DNA from: Acidobacteriota bacterium
Lineage (GTDB): Bacteria > Acidobacteriota > Thermoanaerobaculia > Multivoradales > JAHEKO01
Reading direction: 5' to 3'
Length of the DNA: 43,633 nucleotides
NCBI GenBank assembly: GCA_029862975.1
Contig: JAOTWP010000018.1
Span: 1 to 43,633, forward strand
The translations under genes and the position numbers were made by a program. The notes beneath the pieces were generated by a model. That model was given only the letters and a program-made list of their open reading frames with translations, was not told the DNA's origin and ran no database searches. Positions 8,568 through 17,270 of this stretch are shown in pieces. Position 1 is the first letter of the stretch. Each line of letters begins with the position of its first letter.

Positions 8568-11201
8568 TCAGGGAGCGAACCACTTGCTGAGCTTCACCAG
8601 GATCACGTCGTCGGGCGCGGCCGAGAAGAGCTGGCGCAGGCCTTCGCCGAAGCTCCGGTCCGGGAGCAGCGAGCTCTCGGAGCGCGTCTCGTTCCAGACG
8701 ACGAAGAGCGCGGAGCCGGGGCGGTACTCCCAGCGGACGACGAGATTCGAGTTGAAGTCGCGGAAATCGAAGTCCGGGTCGTCGAAGCTGTAGTCGACGG
8801 CGCCGTCGAGATCCTCGTCGACCCGGTAGGTTCCGTCGACGAGGACGATCTGGTCGGGCGTGAAGGTGGCAAAGCGGTCGCGGTAGGCGTCGGCCCGCGG
8901 GTCGGTGATGCGCTTGTGCTCGTCGTAGCGGCCGGTGGCGATGAAGGGCTGGCCGTAGAACTGGACGGTCAGGTTGGGGGTGAGGGCGTAGTCGACGCGC
9001 AGGGTCAGCGCCGTCGTCTCCTGGTCGAGGCGGCCGAAGACGTAGCGCTCGGCGGCGGCGAAGTCGAGGGTCTCGACGTACTGCAGCTCGGGCCGGTTGC
9101 GGCTCCGCGAGCCGCTCAGCGAGAGGCGCAGCGCGTCCGTCGGCCGGTAGACGATGCCCGCCCAGGCTTCGGACGCGTCGCGGCTGCCGTGGTCTCCCAT
9201 GGCCCTCCAGGCACCGAGCTCGCCGCTCACCTTGCGCCGTCGGTCGGTGTCGACCCACACGCTCGATTCCCACTCCCCCGGCCACTTCGACGACGGCCCG
9301 CCGCGCAGCTCGGTGTTGGAGATCGAGCGCTCCTGGCGGGTGACGCCGAAGCCGGCCGCGTACTTGTTGCGAAACTGCGCGTTCGTGTTGACGTTGTAGG
9401 CCGCGCCGAGGAAGTTGCCCGCGGTGTCCCAGTCGAGCCACTGGTTGCCGTTGACGGCGAGCCGGTCGAAGATGCCGAACGGGTCCGGCCGGTGCCAGCC
9501 GACCCAGGTGAACTGGTTGATCCCGTCGGCGCTGCGCATGAAGCCCAGGTCGTTGATCTCGAAGCCCGGCGAGCGCCAGGCGACTCCCGTCTCGAAGCGC
9601 AGGTCGAAGTTGCTGGTGCGCGCGAAGCGCACGGAGCCGGCGTGCCCGGAGAGCGAGGTGCGGGTGGGGTCCACCGACGCCGATTCGTTGTCCGGCCGCT
9701 GAAAGTAGCGCGCCGACGACTCCTGGGCCGCGAGAATGGCCTCCGGGCTGCCGCTGATCCGGCTGCCGAAGACGGCCGCTTGCAGCCGGTAGTCGCGGTC
9801 GCGGAAGTAGCTGCTGAAATCGAGCCCGCCGCTGTAGGCCGACTCGCGCATCCCCGACAGGTGCTCCTCGAGGCTGCGATTGACGGCGGTCAGCATGCCG
9901 CCGACGAGGACGTCGCCGGCGCGGAGGTCCTGCTGCAGCCGGCCCACGAAGTAGTTGGTCTGCGGCTCGACGGTGATCCTGGAGCGCGCGCCGCCCAGGT
10001 CGATCGTCGCTCTCTCCTTCGGGGTGAAGCTCTCGAGCAGCCCGATCGACAGGCCGGAGGCGGTCTTGCCCGAGAGCTTGAAGGCGCCGAGGATCGTCGT
10101 CGTCTCGGGAACGTCGGCGAACCCGCCCTCCGGGACCTCCGGGTCGTGGGCCGGCGACCGGCCGATGCGCCGCGAGTAGAAGAGCTGGTCGCGGGTGAAC
10201 GGGCCGCCGGTGATGGCCGGCGCCAGGGGCAGGGCGAAGATGTTCTTGCCCTCGATGAAGAACGGCCGGCGCTCGGTGAAGAAGGTCTCGAAGGCGGTGA
10301 GGTTGACCTCGGACGGATCGGCCTCGACCTGGCCGAAGTCGGGGTTGACCGTGAAGTCGAGCGTCAGGTTGCTGGTCAGCCCCAGCTTGCCGTCGAGGCC
10401 GAGGTCGAAGTCGTCGCTCCCCCCGTCGCGGAAGGGATCGCCCTCCTCGGCCGCGGAGCTCTCGGTCGAGATCACGCCGTAGGGCAGCAGCTCGATGCGC
10501 CGCTTGGGCTGGAGGTCGCGCAGTCCCCGCAGCTCCCCGAAGTTGCTCACCCAGCCCGTGCGGTCCTTCGGGATGTGCTGCCAGTTGGAGCGCTCCTCGA
10601 GCCGGTAGAGGCGGCGGGTCACCTGCAGCCCCCAGACCTGCTCCTCGGCGGCGCTGAACCGCAGCTGGCTGAGCGGAATCCGGCTCTCGGCGGTCCACCC
10701 GTCGGCGACCACCGCCGCCGCTCCCGTCCACACCGGGTCCCAGCTCGTATCCCAGTGGTTGTCGTTCGAGATGAACTCGTCGCTGCGGGTCCCCGAGAGG
10801 CTGAGCGTGAACGAGAACGCCGTCCGGCGGTCGTGGAAGCTGTCGATGTTGACCTCGATCCAGTCCCCGGGGAACCCGTCGCGGCGGGCGAGCTGCCGGG
10901 TCACGAGGGCCGGATCGTCGGCCAGGTGAAAGGCGAAGTAGAGGGCGTCGTCGTCGTAGACCACCTTGAACCGGGTCTGCTGGCTGGGCTCGATGCCGTC
11001 GGTCGGCTCCCGCTGGACGAAGGAGCCGGACCACTCGACCGTCTCCCAGACCGCATCGTCGAGAAGCCCGTCGACGACCGGCGGCGGGCCCGCGATCCGC
11101 GCCGTCTCGTAGGTCCGCCGGGCGACGGCCTCCTCCGATTGGCCCGCGACGGCCCCCGGCAGCGCGGCCACGAGGGCCGCGGTGATGGCTCTGGCTCTCA
11201 T
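8568..11201 (-). CDS. DUF5916-type outer membrane protein with CBM9-like N-domain
   Basis: This exported protein of about 877 residues has a signal peptide (MRARAITAALVAALPGAVAGQ). Residues 35-210 look like a carbohydrate-binding module family 9-like domain (PVVDGLLDDAVWE; YFAFHLAD; WTAESRIPLSQLRFS). The rest is rich in alternating aromatic beta-strands, suggesting an outer-membrane barrel of the DUF5916 family. It ends in LSKWFAP, with an aromatic near the C-terminus as in barrels. Such proteins are common next to TonB-dependent receptors. The substrate is unknown but probably a glycan. I chose the second Met as start because it gives the cleaner signal peptide; the upstream Met adds nine residues. 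It lies 107 bp after the choice-of-anchor B gene on the same strand. Confidence 0.85.
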   Translation of the reverse strand: MRARAITAALVAALPGAVAGQSEEAVARRTYETARIAGPPPVVDGLLDDAVWETVEWSGSFVQREPTDGIEPSQQTRFKVVYDDDALYFAFHLADDPALVTRQLARRDGFPGDWIEVNIDSFHDRRTAFSFTLSLSGTRSDEFISNDNHWDTSWDPVWTGAAAVVADGWTAESRIPLSQLRFSAAEEQVWGLQVTRRLYRLEERSNWQHIPKDRTGWVSNFGELRGLRDLQPKRRIELLPYGVISTESSAAEEGDPFRDGGSDDFDLGLDGKLGLTSNLTLDFTVNPDFGQVEADPSEVNLTAFETFFTERRPFFIEGKNIFALPLAPAITGGPFTRDQLFYSRRIGRSPAHDPEVPEGGFADVPETTTILGAFKLSGKTASGLSIGLLESFTPKERATIDLGGARSRITVEPQTNYFVGRLQQDLRAGDVLVGGMLTAVNRSLEEHLSGMRESAYSGGLDFSSYFRDRDYRLQAAVFGSRISGSPEAILAAQESSARYFQRPDNESASVDPTRTSLSGHAGSVRFARTSNFDLRFETGVAWRSPGFEINDLGFMRSADGINQFTWVGWHRPDPFGIFDRLAVNGNQWLDWDTAGNFLGAAYNVNTNAQFRNKYAAGFGVTRQERSISNTELRGGPSSKWPGEWESSVWVDTDRRRKVSGELGAWRAMGDHGSRDASEAWAGIVYRPTDALRLSLSGSRSRNRPELQYVETLDFAAAERYVFGRLDQETTALTLRVDYALTPNLTVQFYGQPFIATGRYDEHKRITDPRADAYRDRFATFTPDQIVLVDGTYRVDEDLDGAVDYSFDDPDFDFRDFNSNLVVRWEYRPGSALFVVWNETRSESSLLPDRSFGEGLRQLFSAAPDDVILVKLSKWFAP

Positions 11202-11273
11202 CTGCCTAAGGACAGCGCGGCAGGGCATCCGTCACCCGGGACACCTCCCGCGCTCCCAACGTTCATACGGACG

Positions 11274-11289
11274 AACCCTCCCGAGGGTT
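11274..11289. terminator. Small inverted repeat after the choice-of-anchor B gene
   Basis: AACCCT-CCCG-AGGGTT is a perfect 6-bp stem with a four-base loop, placed 3' of the choice-of-anchor B stop codon and upstream of the DUF5916 gene. It lacks a U-tract. It could slow polymerase or stabilise an mRNA end. Confidence 0.25.
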
Positions 11290-11307
11290 GGCCTCGCGGC
11301 GGACGGG

Positions 11308-12552
11308 TCAGGGCACGGTCGAGGACCAGGCCGACGTGTCGCCGGACTCGAAGCCGTCCGCGAAGAGGTCGAGCTCCGGTCGAATGACGAAGAGCCCCTC
11401 GCCCGTGTCGGTGACGATCACGAGCCCGCTGTCGAAGAACGGGAACGTCGTCCACGCGCCGCTGAAGTTGTTCGAGTCGCTCGTCGGCCGGGTGTCGAGA
11501 AACGCCACTTCGGTCAGCTCGCCGACGGAGAGATCGCCCATCTCGAGAACGCGGAAGCCGGCGCGGTAGTTGCCCTGGAAGACGTGATTGCCGCGCACGT
11601 ACTGGTTGTGATCGGTGGCGAAGGTGGTCGCCGTGTAGGTGCCGGCGAGCGACGGATCGTCGAGGTCCTGGATGTCGAAGACGTAGGTCTTGGTGTTGGT
11701 GCCGTTCTGCTCGTCGCCTTCGTCGCCGTGGATGTAGTAGCGCTGGTCTTCCGTCGTCCACCCCTGATGGGATATCGAGGCTCCGGGATACGGGGTCGAC
11801 GAGAGGGTCACCGGATTGAGCTTGTCGGTGACGTCGACGATTGCCACGAGACCCGTGAGGTCGGCCGCGACGCAGATCTCCTGGCCCTGGTGAGCGACGT
11901 CCGGACCGTTGTAGACCTGGCACACGGCATCGTGGATGTTGCCCGCCTCGCTGTAGCAGCCGGCGAAGACGGGCAGGGTCGGAGTGCTGACGTCGATCAT
12001 GTGCAGACCGCCGCTGCAGGTGTCGTCCGAGACCGGGTAGGCGAAGCCGGTCTCGGGGTTGATGGCGATGTTGTGGGCATCCGAGATCCCGTTGTAGTGC
12101 GCCGTCTCGGCGAAGATCACGGGCGGCGTCACGACGTCGCGCAGCTGCGACAGGTCGAACACCTGCATTCCGTGCCCGGAGGTGTCGGCGGTGACGAAGG
12201 CATGATCGGCGTACACCTTGACGTCTCGGATGAAGGTGGCGAGCCCGTTGTGCGCCGGCAGCGTGCCGACGACGACCGGAGCCTCCGGGTCCGCGAGACT
12301 CACGAAGATGGTCCCCTCGTTGGCCGCGACCAGCGCGTACTCGACGCCGGTCTGCGGATCCTCCCACCCCCAGTTGTCCGACGCCGCGGCGGTGCCGAGC
12401 TCGGCCGAGGAGAGATGGGACATCAACGTGACGTTGCTGCAGGGATAGATGCCCGCCATGCCGTCGACGCAGGGTATCGCCTGCCCGAAGGCGCCGGCCG
12501 CGGCCCCGAAAACGGCCACCACGAGGGTGGCAGCGAATCTGATTGTCATCAT
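11308..12552 (-). CDS. Choice-of-anchor B family secreted protein with FADGFESG tag
   Basis: This 414-residue exported protein has a signal peptide (MMTIRFAATLVVAVFGAAAGAFGQ). Repeats of the LVIVD kind fill the mature part (VFDLSQLRDV, HMIDVSTPTLPVFAGCY, VAIVDVTDKLNPV, YVFDIQDLDDPS). The sequence HNIAINPETGFAYPV with CYSEAGNIHDAVCQVYNGPD is typical of the choice-of-anchor B family, predicted to fold as a beta-propeller. The family is named because its members carry different C-terminal sorting signals in different bacteria. Here the protein ends LFADGFESGDTSAWSSTVP-stop. GGAGG lies just upstream of two consecutive ATG codons; the second gives the better spacing. The ORF track extends far upstream through the end of the oxidase gene, which is not real coding. 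Confidence 0.88.
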   Translation of the reverse strand: MMTIRFAATLVVAVFGAAAGAFGQAIPCVDGMAGIYPCSNVTLMSHLSSAELGTAAASDNWGWEDPQTGVEYALVAANEGTIFVSLADPEAPVVVGTLPAHNGLATFIRDVKVYADHAFVTADTSGHGMQVFDLSQLRDVVTPPVIFAETAHYNGISDAHNIAINPETGFAYPVSDDTCSGGLHMIDVSTPTLPVFAGCYSEAGNIHDAVCQVYNGPDVAHQGQEICVAADLTGLVAIVDVTDKLNPVTLSSTPYPGASISHQGWTTEDQRYYIHGDEGDEQNGTNTKTYVFDIQDLDDPSLAGTYTATTFATDHNQYVRGNHVFQGNYRAGFRVLEMGDLSVGELTEVAFLDTRPTSDSNNFSGAWTTFPFFDSGLVIVTDTGEGLFVIRPELDLFADGFESGDTSAWSSTVP

Positions 12553-12638
12553 GCACCTCCGGTTGTACGCCTGGAGCTCAGGTGGCTTGACCCTACCTGA
12601 TTGCGGCCTCGCCAGCCGCGAGCCGATCCATCCGCCGG

Positions 12639-14411
12639 CTACGGCACGGCGCCCGACCAGGCCGAGGTGTCCCCGGACTCGAAACCGTCCGCGAAGACGT
12701 CCGCGATCTGGAAGAAGGTCATCATGCCGAGCGCCGAGTGCTCGAGGATGTGGCAGTGCGCGAGCCAGCCGCCCGACGTCGCGTCGCCGGGGACCTTGCC
12801 GGACGCGGCGATCCGCCCGACTCTCCCCTTGTCGCGAAAGTTGACGGCGAAGCGCCCGATGCTCCAGCTGTGCCCCGGAACCGTTCCCGGGCGGCGCTTG
12901 ATCAGGAAGGTGTCCTTGTTCTCGAGGTGGGTCGCGGGCTCGACGTAGTTGCGCTCGGGGTCGTTCGGGAAGTCCAGGTCGACGAACTCGGTCTCGATGT
13001 GCTGGAACCCCCAGCCGTGGGTGTGGAAATTGTGATGGGAGCCGGTGAGGTTCTTCACCTCCCAGACGTAGGTCCCGTGGGTCGTGACCGAGTGGACGTC
13101 GCGGGGCGTCAGAGCCTCGAACGGCTTGCCGGGGGCCTGGACGAAGAAGACGACCTCGCCGGTCTCCCAGTCGGGGATCGTGTGTCCCATGACCAGCGGA
13201 AGGGTCGGTGCGTCGGTGGTGTCGATCCTGGTGAGCGTGGTCAGAGGATCCGGCGGCACCCACTCCACGGCGCCGGGCGGGCCCTCGACGACGACCAGGG
13301 CGAAGTGGATGACCTCGTTCGTCCCGTCGGGGACGTCATGGGCCAGGACGACGGTACCGTCGGGCAGGAACTCGACGCTATGGCGGCCCCGTTGGGTATC
13401 GTGCCAGGCCCAGGTGACGGGATCCCCCTCGGCCAGGACGAGGACGACGTCCGCGCGCTCGCCCGGGCTCAGCAGCAGACCGGTCGTCGGATCGGGGTCG
13501 GACTCGTGCCTGGTGCCGGGGTCACCCGAGAACGGCGGCGTACCGAATCCCGAGGGCGGAACCAGGATCGCGTGCTCGATCAAGCCTTGATCGCCGCCGA
13601 TCCGCCACATCGGGACGAACGGAATCGACACCCGCATGAAGCGGGCGTTGGCGACGTTGAGAACTCGCAGCCGGTGCGGCACGCCGCGCTCCATCGTGAG
13701 GGTGGGGAATCTCGCGCCGTTCAGCAGGAAGGCGTTGCCCTCGCGCCCGTTGAGCTGCTCGATCGCCACCTCCTCGCGGGTGCCCAGGAATGGCTCCACG
13801 ATCTGGCCGTCGTCGTCGAGCCAGACGTCGTCGAGCATCAGAACGTGCTCGTTCCCGGGCAGGTCCAATTCGCCGTCCTCGAGCGGGTCGTGAACGATGA
13901 GCGCGCCGTAGAGGCCCTTCTCCACCTGCACGTGGGTCTGGACGTGGGGGTGGTACCAGAACGTGCCCGCGAAGAGGAGAGGAAACTCGTATCGAAACGT
14001 GCCTCCCGGGGGCACGGCGCCTTGGGAGATGTTGCTGCCGTCCATGTTGGCCGGAGTCTCGAGGCCGTGCCAGTGGATGGTGGTGTCGACCGGCAGGTCG
14101 TTGCAGAGATGGACGATCAGCGTGTCGCCGACGTTGGCCTCGATCATCGGTCCCGGAAGAACGCCGTTGTAGGTGAAGACCGCGGTGTCGTTGCCGGTGT
14201 TGAAGTCCCACACCGCCTCGCGCGCGGTGAGGAAGATCTCGACCACCTCGGGATCCGGGTTCACGTCCTCGGCCAGGGCCGGCCGAACGACCCCTTCGAA
14301 GCTGGCCGGGGCCGCGATGCTCCCCGGATCGCAGACGCCTGCGGAGGCGCCGGCGCCGAGAGCGCCAGAGAGCAGCAGGGCGAACGAGAGATGTCGTGGA
14401 TTCGTCGTCAA
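12639..14411 (-). CDS. Secreted multicopper oxidase with FADGFESG tag
   Basis: This 590-residue exported oxidase couples substrate oxidation to reduction of O2 to water. The four copper-ligand segments are present in order: HWHG, WYHPHVQTH, HTHGWGF and HCHILEHSALGMM. The last is a full type-1/type-3 signature with axial Met. Three cupredoxin domains fit the length. The likely start is a TTG (LTTNPRHLSFALLLSGALGAG signal peptide) preceded by GGGAGG at 6 nt; the ORF track start lies in non-coding upstream DNA. The C-terminus is VFADGFESGDTSAWSGAVP, shared with four other exported proteins here. The substrate (metal, phenol or other) cannot be read from the sequence. The next gene on the strand is the choice-of-anchor B protein, 86 bp away. 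Confidence 0.93.
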   Translation of the reverse strand: MTTNPRHLSFALLLSGALGAGASAGVCDPGSIAAPASFEGVVRPALAEDVNPDPEVVEIFLTAREAVWDFNTGNDTAVFTYNGVLPGPMIEANVGDTLIVHLCNDLPVDTTIHWHGLETPANMDGSNISQGAVPPGGTFRYEFPLLFAGTFWYHPHVQTHVQVEKGLYGALIVHDPLEDGELDLPGNEHVLMLDDVWLDDDGQIVEPFLGTREEVAIEQLNGREGNAFLLNGARFPTLTMERGVPHRLRVLNVANARFMRVSIPFVPMWRIGGDQGLIEHAILVPPSGFGTPPFSGDPGTRHESDPDPTTGLLLSPGERADVVLVLAEGDPVTWAWHDTQRGRHSVEFLPDGTVVLAHDVPDGTNEVIHFALVVVEGPPGAVEWVPPDPLTTLTRIDTTDAPTLPLVMGHTIPDWETGEVVFFVQAPGKPFEALTPRDVHSVTTHGTYVWEVKNLTGSHHNFHTHGWGFQHIETEFVDLDFPNDPERNYVEPATHLENKDTFLIKRRPGTVPGHSWSIGRFAVNFRDKGRVGRIAASGKVPGDATSGGWLAHCHILEHSALGMMTFFQIADVFADGFESGDTSAWSGAVP

Positions 14412-14597
14412 CGCGTCCTCCCGCGCGGAGCGAGGAGGCGACCCGTCGTTGCCCACGCCGGCGCAGCTTCCGCCGGTTGCCGCCGCTGCAGCCGCCCGCT
14501 CTCTCGCTCGAACCGGGGCCAGTCTACCAGCCGCCCCGCGACGCGCTCCATTGACGGCGTCGCCACTCCGGGCCATCCTGCAGCGGTCCCGCTGCCC

Positions 14598-15941
14598 GTG
14601 CAAAGGAAGAGGCCTGCCCTGAGCGAACGAAGTCTCCTTGCCGTCCTGATGGCCGTCGCCCTGGCCGGCGTCTCGTCTGCGCAGACGGGCGCGCCGCCGC
14701 CGGCGGCGGGATTCGAGTTCCAGGCGAACACCAACACCACCGGGGCGCAGACCGCGCCGGACGTGGCGGCCCGGGCGGACGGCAGTTTCGTCGTAGTCTG
14801 GGAGAGCGACGTGTCATCGGGCGACGATAGCGACGGGACCAGCGTCCAGGTTCGTCGCTTCGCCGCCGATGGCGCACCCCTCGACCCCGCCGAAGTGCAG
14901 GTCAACACGTTCACGACCGGCCCTCAGAGAGCTGCGGCCGTCGGTGCGCGGCCGGACGGCTCGTTCGTCGTGAGCTGGGCGAGCGGCGCGGTGGGCAGCG
15001 AGGACATCCTGGCGCGCCGCTTCGCCGCCGACGGCACGCCTCTCGACCCCGCGGACTTCATTGCCAACACCTACACCTCGAGCTCCCAGAGCCGACCCGA
15101 AGTGAGCGTCGACGCCGCTGGCAACTTCGTGCTGACCTGGTCGAGCCTCGGCTCGCTCGGAAACGACGGTGACGGCGAGAGCATCCAGGCGCGGCGCTAT
15201 GCGGCCGATGGCACGCCGCTCGACGCGACCGAGTTCCAGGTCAACACCGTGACCGCGTCCAACCAGTTCGATCCCCATGTCGCCTTCACTCCGGGCGGTG
15301 ACTTCGTCGTCGTCTGGAGCACGGACACCGCCGTCCGCGGCCGGCGCTTCGCCGCCGACGGCACACCGCTCGACGCCTCCGACTTCGATGCCAGCACGGC
15401 GGGCGTCTTCACGTTCTCATCGAGCGTCGACACCACGTCCGACGACGGTTTCGTCGTGGCGTGGGGCTCCTTCGCCGGCGGCCCGGAGGACCCGGAGATC
15501 GAGGCTCGGCGCTTCGCGGCGGACGCGACGCCGCTCGACCCGACCGAGTTCCGGGTCAACGCTCTGACGGCGGGCGGCCAGATCCCCGGAGTCGTCACCG
15601 CGGCCCCGGACGACAGCTTCGTCGTCTCCTTCGCGAGCGACGGCTCCTTCGGCGACGACACGTCCGCCGACAGCGCTCAAGCGCGGCAGTACCGTGCCGA
15701 CGGCACCGCGGTCGAGGCGAACGAGTTTCAGCTCAACTCCTACACGACCCAGGCGCAGAACGTGCCACGCATCGACATCCTGACCTCGGGCGATCTCGTC
15801 GCCGTCTGGCCCAGCCAGGGCTCCCTGGGCGACGACGACGACAACTGGAGCGTTCAGGTCCGGCGCTTTCTGCTGCGCCAGATCTTCGCCGACGGGTTCG
15901 AGTCCGGCGACACGAGCGCCTGGTCGGGCACCGTTCCCTGA
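14598..15941 (+). CDS. Secreted seven-repeat protein with FADGFESG tag
   Basis: This exported protein of about 447 residues is built of roughly 55-residue repeats. Each contains a strand like SFVVVWES, a short Asp/Gly-rich loop (GDDSDG) and a phrase like RRFAADGTPLDP..FQVNT.T. I count seven such units, the first split at the N-terminus, as expected for a seven-bladed beta-propeller closed between its ends. The signal peptide h-region is LLAVLMAVALAGVSSAQ. The start is uncertain: GTG (used here) gives a basic n-region, while the first ATG lies inside the hydrophobic part. A CTG preceded by GGAAGAGG is a third option. It ends IFADGFESGDTSAWSGTVP. It is divergent from the oxidase gene, with 186 bp between them. 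Function unknown; surface binding is plausible. Confidence 0.82.
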   Translation: MQRKRPALSERSLLAVLMAVALAGVSSAQTGAPPPAAGFEFQANTNTTGAQTAPDVAARADGSFVVVWESDVSSGDDSDGTSVQVRRFAADGAPLDPAEVQVNTFTTGPQRAAAVGARPDGSFVVSWASGAVGSEDILARRFAADGTPLDPADFIANTYTSSSQSRPEVSVDAAGNFVLTWSSLGSLGNDGDGESIQARRYAADGTPLDATEFQVNTVTASNQFDPHVAFTPGGDFVVVWSTDTAVRGRRFAADGTPLDASDFDASTAGVFTFSSSVDTTSDDGFVVAWGSFAGGPEDPEIEARRFAADATPLDPTEFRVNALTAGGQIPGVVTAAPDDSFVVSFASDGSFGDDTSADSAQARQYRADGTAVEANEFQLNSYTTQAQNVPRIDILTSGDLVAVWPSQGSLGDDDDNWSVQVRRFLLRQIFADGFESGDTSAWSGTVP

Positions 15942-16032
15942 AGCTCGTTCCCTACGGAGTCGATCCCCCCCGCCGCCATTTCGCCGGCGCTCTGGAGCCT
16001 CTGGCTCGCGCAGCGGTGCTCGGCCGGTGTCC

Positions 16033-16203
16033 ATGAAGAACGATCCGCGGCGGATGCACCGGGAGATGTCCGATATTCGCGAGCTTCTTCGAGTGACGGA
16101 CCTCGATCGGGAAGAGGTCCGCGCGTATTTCGAGAAGCACGGGATGCTAGCCTTGTGGGATGAGCTCGCGGCCGACGATGACCCTCGCCCACCTCGAGCG
16201 TGA
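16033..16203 (+). CDS. 56-residue ORF resembling a nucleotidyltransferase C-terminus
   Basis: This small ORF is below the ORF-track cutoff. It encodes MKNDPRRMHREMSDIRELLR and TDLDREEVRAYFEKHGMLALWDEL. That helical pattern is what I recall from the C-terminal end of DUF6036-like nucleotidyltransferases, which are often antitoxin-like or part of two-gene modules. The catalytic N-terminal part (GS...DxD) is absent upstream, so this is probably a truncated remnant. It overlaps the start of the next small ORF in another frame, as functional gene pairs often do. No strong ribosome-binding site is seen. The family link is from memory and tentative. Confidence 0.4.
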   Translation: MKNDPRRMHREMSDIRELLRVTDLDREEVRAYFEKHGMLALWDELAADDDPRPPRA

Positions 16204-16366
16204 CCTGCCGACGACGCGGCGCGACGTCGAGGCGTTGAGGCGCGCAGCGGAGGTGGTGCCGGTGGATCCGATGGCGGCCGTTCAGATCCTCGCCGACGCG
16301 CTGCCTGCCGCGGCCAGGAGACCGCGCACCGACACGGCGATCGGCCGTCTTCAGTTCGAGCTCTGA
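16160..16366 (+). CDS. 68-residue hypothetical protein overlapping the preceding ORF
   Basis: The sequence begins MSSRPTMTLAHLERDLPTTR and ends TAIGRLQFEL. It starts inside the last 44 bp of the 56-residue ORF in a different frame, an arrangement suggesting translational coupling. The TLAHLERDLPTTRRDVEALRRA portion looks helical and resembles small partner proteins that follow DUF6036-type nucleotidyltransferase genes. That resemblance is from recall only. If its partner is truncated, this gene may be a leftover. A chance ORF in GC-rich DNA cannot be ruled out. Confidence 0.4.
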   Translation: MSSRPTMTLAHLERDLPTTRRDVEALRRAAEVVPVDPMAAVQILADALPAAARRPRTDTAIGRLQFEL

Positions 16367-16471
16367 AGACGCGCTCCCAGGTCGCGCACTCCTGCGGCCG
16401 GGCCGCTCCCTTTCGGTCGGCAATCCGCGGGGGGCGTATTCACCCGGGCAGCCGCAGGATCCGCCCGGCGT

Positions 16472-17173
16472 CTACTCCGGGGACGAGGCGCGGGTGGCCT
16501 CCACCCAGGCCCACAGCTGGGTCAGCTCCTCGCCGGTCAGCTCGCCGCGGTAGGCCGGCATCGAGAGCAGCTGGCGGCGCCAGAAGGTCCGCACCAGCGG
16601 GTTGGCGGCCAGGCGCCGGCTCGTGCCGTCGAGCACCCATTCGCGGAACTCCGCCTCGTCGCGCACGAGGTCGCTGAAATTGCCGCCCAGAAACCCGGGC
16701 ACGAAGCCGCCGAGCGAGCCGGGATTGGGCATGCCGCCCGAGCCCTCGGGACCGTGGCACGAGTGGCAGCCCTGGCGGCGCGCCAGCTCGCGCCCCGCCG
16801 CAGCCGCCTCGCCGCCGGCCGGCTCGACGCCCTCCACGGCGCAGGCAAACGCCGTCAGGTCGGCGATCTCGCGCTCCGACAGTGCCTCCCCGTAGGCCGG
16901 CATGCGCACTCGCTGGCCGGCGAGGCGCTCCGACGCCCGCGGGTCCTCGAGCCATGCGACCGGGGCCCCGAACCGCACCAGCTCCTCGATCTGCCCTCGG
17001 TCTTTCGCGTACATCATCGCGTTGCCGGAAGCGAACCTGGGCACCGTTCCCCAGCGGCTGCCGGGGTTGGGGATCTCGCGCGCGCCGAACGGCCGATGAC
17101 AGCCCATGCAGCCAGCCTCCTCGGCGAGGAGGCGGCCACGCAGGATGGGGTTGAGCTCCCGGCGCCACAGCAC
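16472..17173 (-). CDS. Di-haem c-type cytochrome, probably membrane anchored
   Basis: This periplasmic electron carrier has two covalent haem sites, CMGCH near residue 22 and CHSCH near residue 137. Each is followed by a Met-containing segment that can supply the sixth ligand (VRMPAYGEALSE; LSMPAYRGELTGEE). It reads as two tandem cytochrome c domains. The first canonical start is a GTG giving 233 residues. However, the frame remains open upstream and encodes RRRLLIALLAAAVLAAAALPVL, a typical single-helix anchor, with no ATG, GTG or TTG before the preceding stop. A CTG start therefore seems likely, close to or overlapping the end of the upstream Cys/His gene. Both genes are probably co-transcribed. 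The redox partner is unknown. Confidence 0.88.
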   Translation of the reverse strand: MLWRRELNPILRGRLLAEEAGCMGCHRPFGAREIPNPGSRWGTVPRFASGNAMMYAKDRGQIEELVRFGAPVAWLEDPRASERLAGQRVRMPAYGEALSEREIADLTAFACAVEGVEPAGGEAAAAGRELARRQGCHSCHGPEGSGGMPNPGSLGGFVPGFLGGNFSDLVRDEAEFREWVLDGTSRRLAANPLVRTFWRRQLLSMPAYRGELTGEELTQLWAWVEATRASSPE

Positions 17174-17270
17174 CTGGCGCAGAACCGGCAGCGCGGCAGC
17201 GGCCAGGACGGCGGCCGCCAGCAGCGCGATCAGGAGGCGGCGGCGCGCGGACAGAGGTCTGCGCCGATCC

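Noticed and set aside
4382-8590. 1402-residue plus-strand ORF antisense to ileS
   Set aside because: Shadow of a GC-rich real gene: the minus strand has full IleRS domains while this translation is Arg/Val/Leu/Asp-rich without any motif.
8916-11387. 823-residue plus-strand ORF opposite the DUF5916 gene
   Set aside because: Same shadow pattern; the minus-strand protein has a signal peptide and recognisable domains.
13522-14211. 229-residue minus-strand ORF inside the oxidase gene
   Set aside because: Arg-rich alternative frame of the oxidase coding sequence.
14411-14530. Possible second GEMM-like leader before the multicopper oxidase
   Set aside because: GGCAACCGG...CCGG...GGGCAACGACGGGUC vaguely recalls the motif but lacks GCAAAGCC and the closing GCUGCC strand.
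12738-14597. Long upstream extension of the plus-strand repeat protein ORF
   Set aside because: The extension is antisense to the multicopper oxidase and has no coding character; the signal peptide marks the real start near 14.6 kb.
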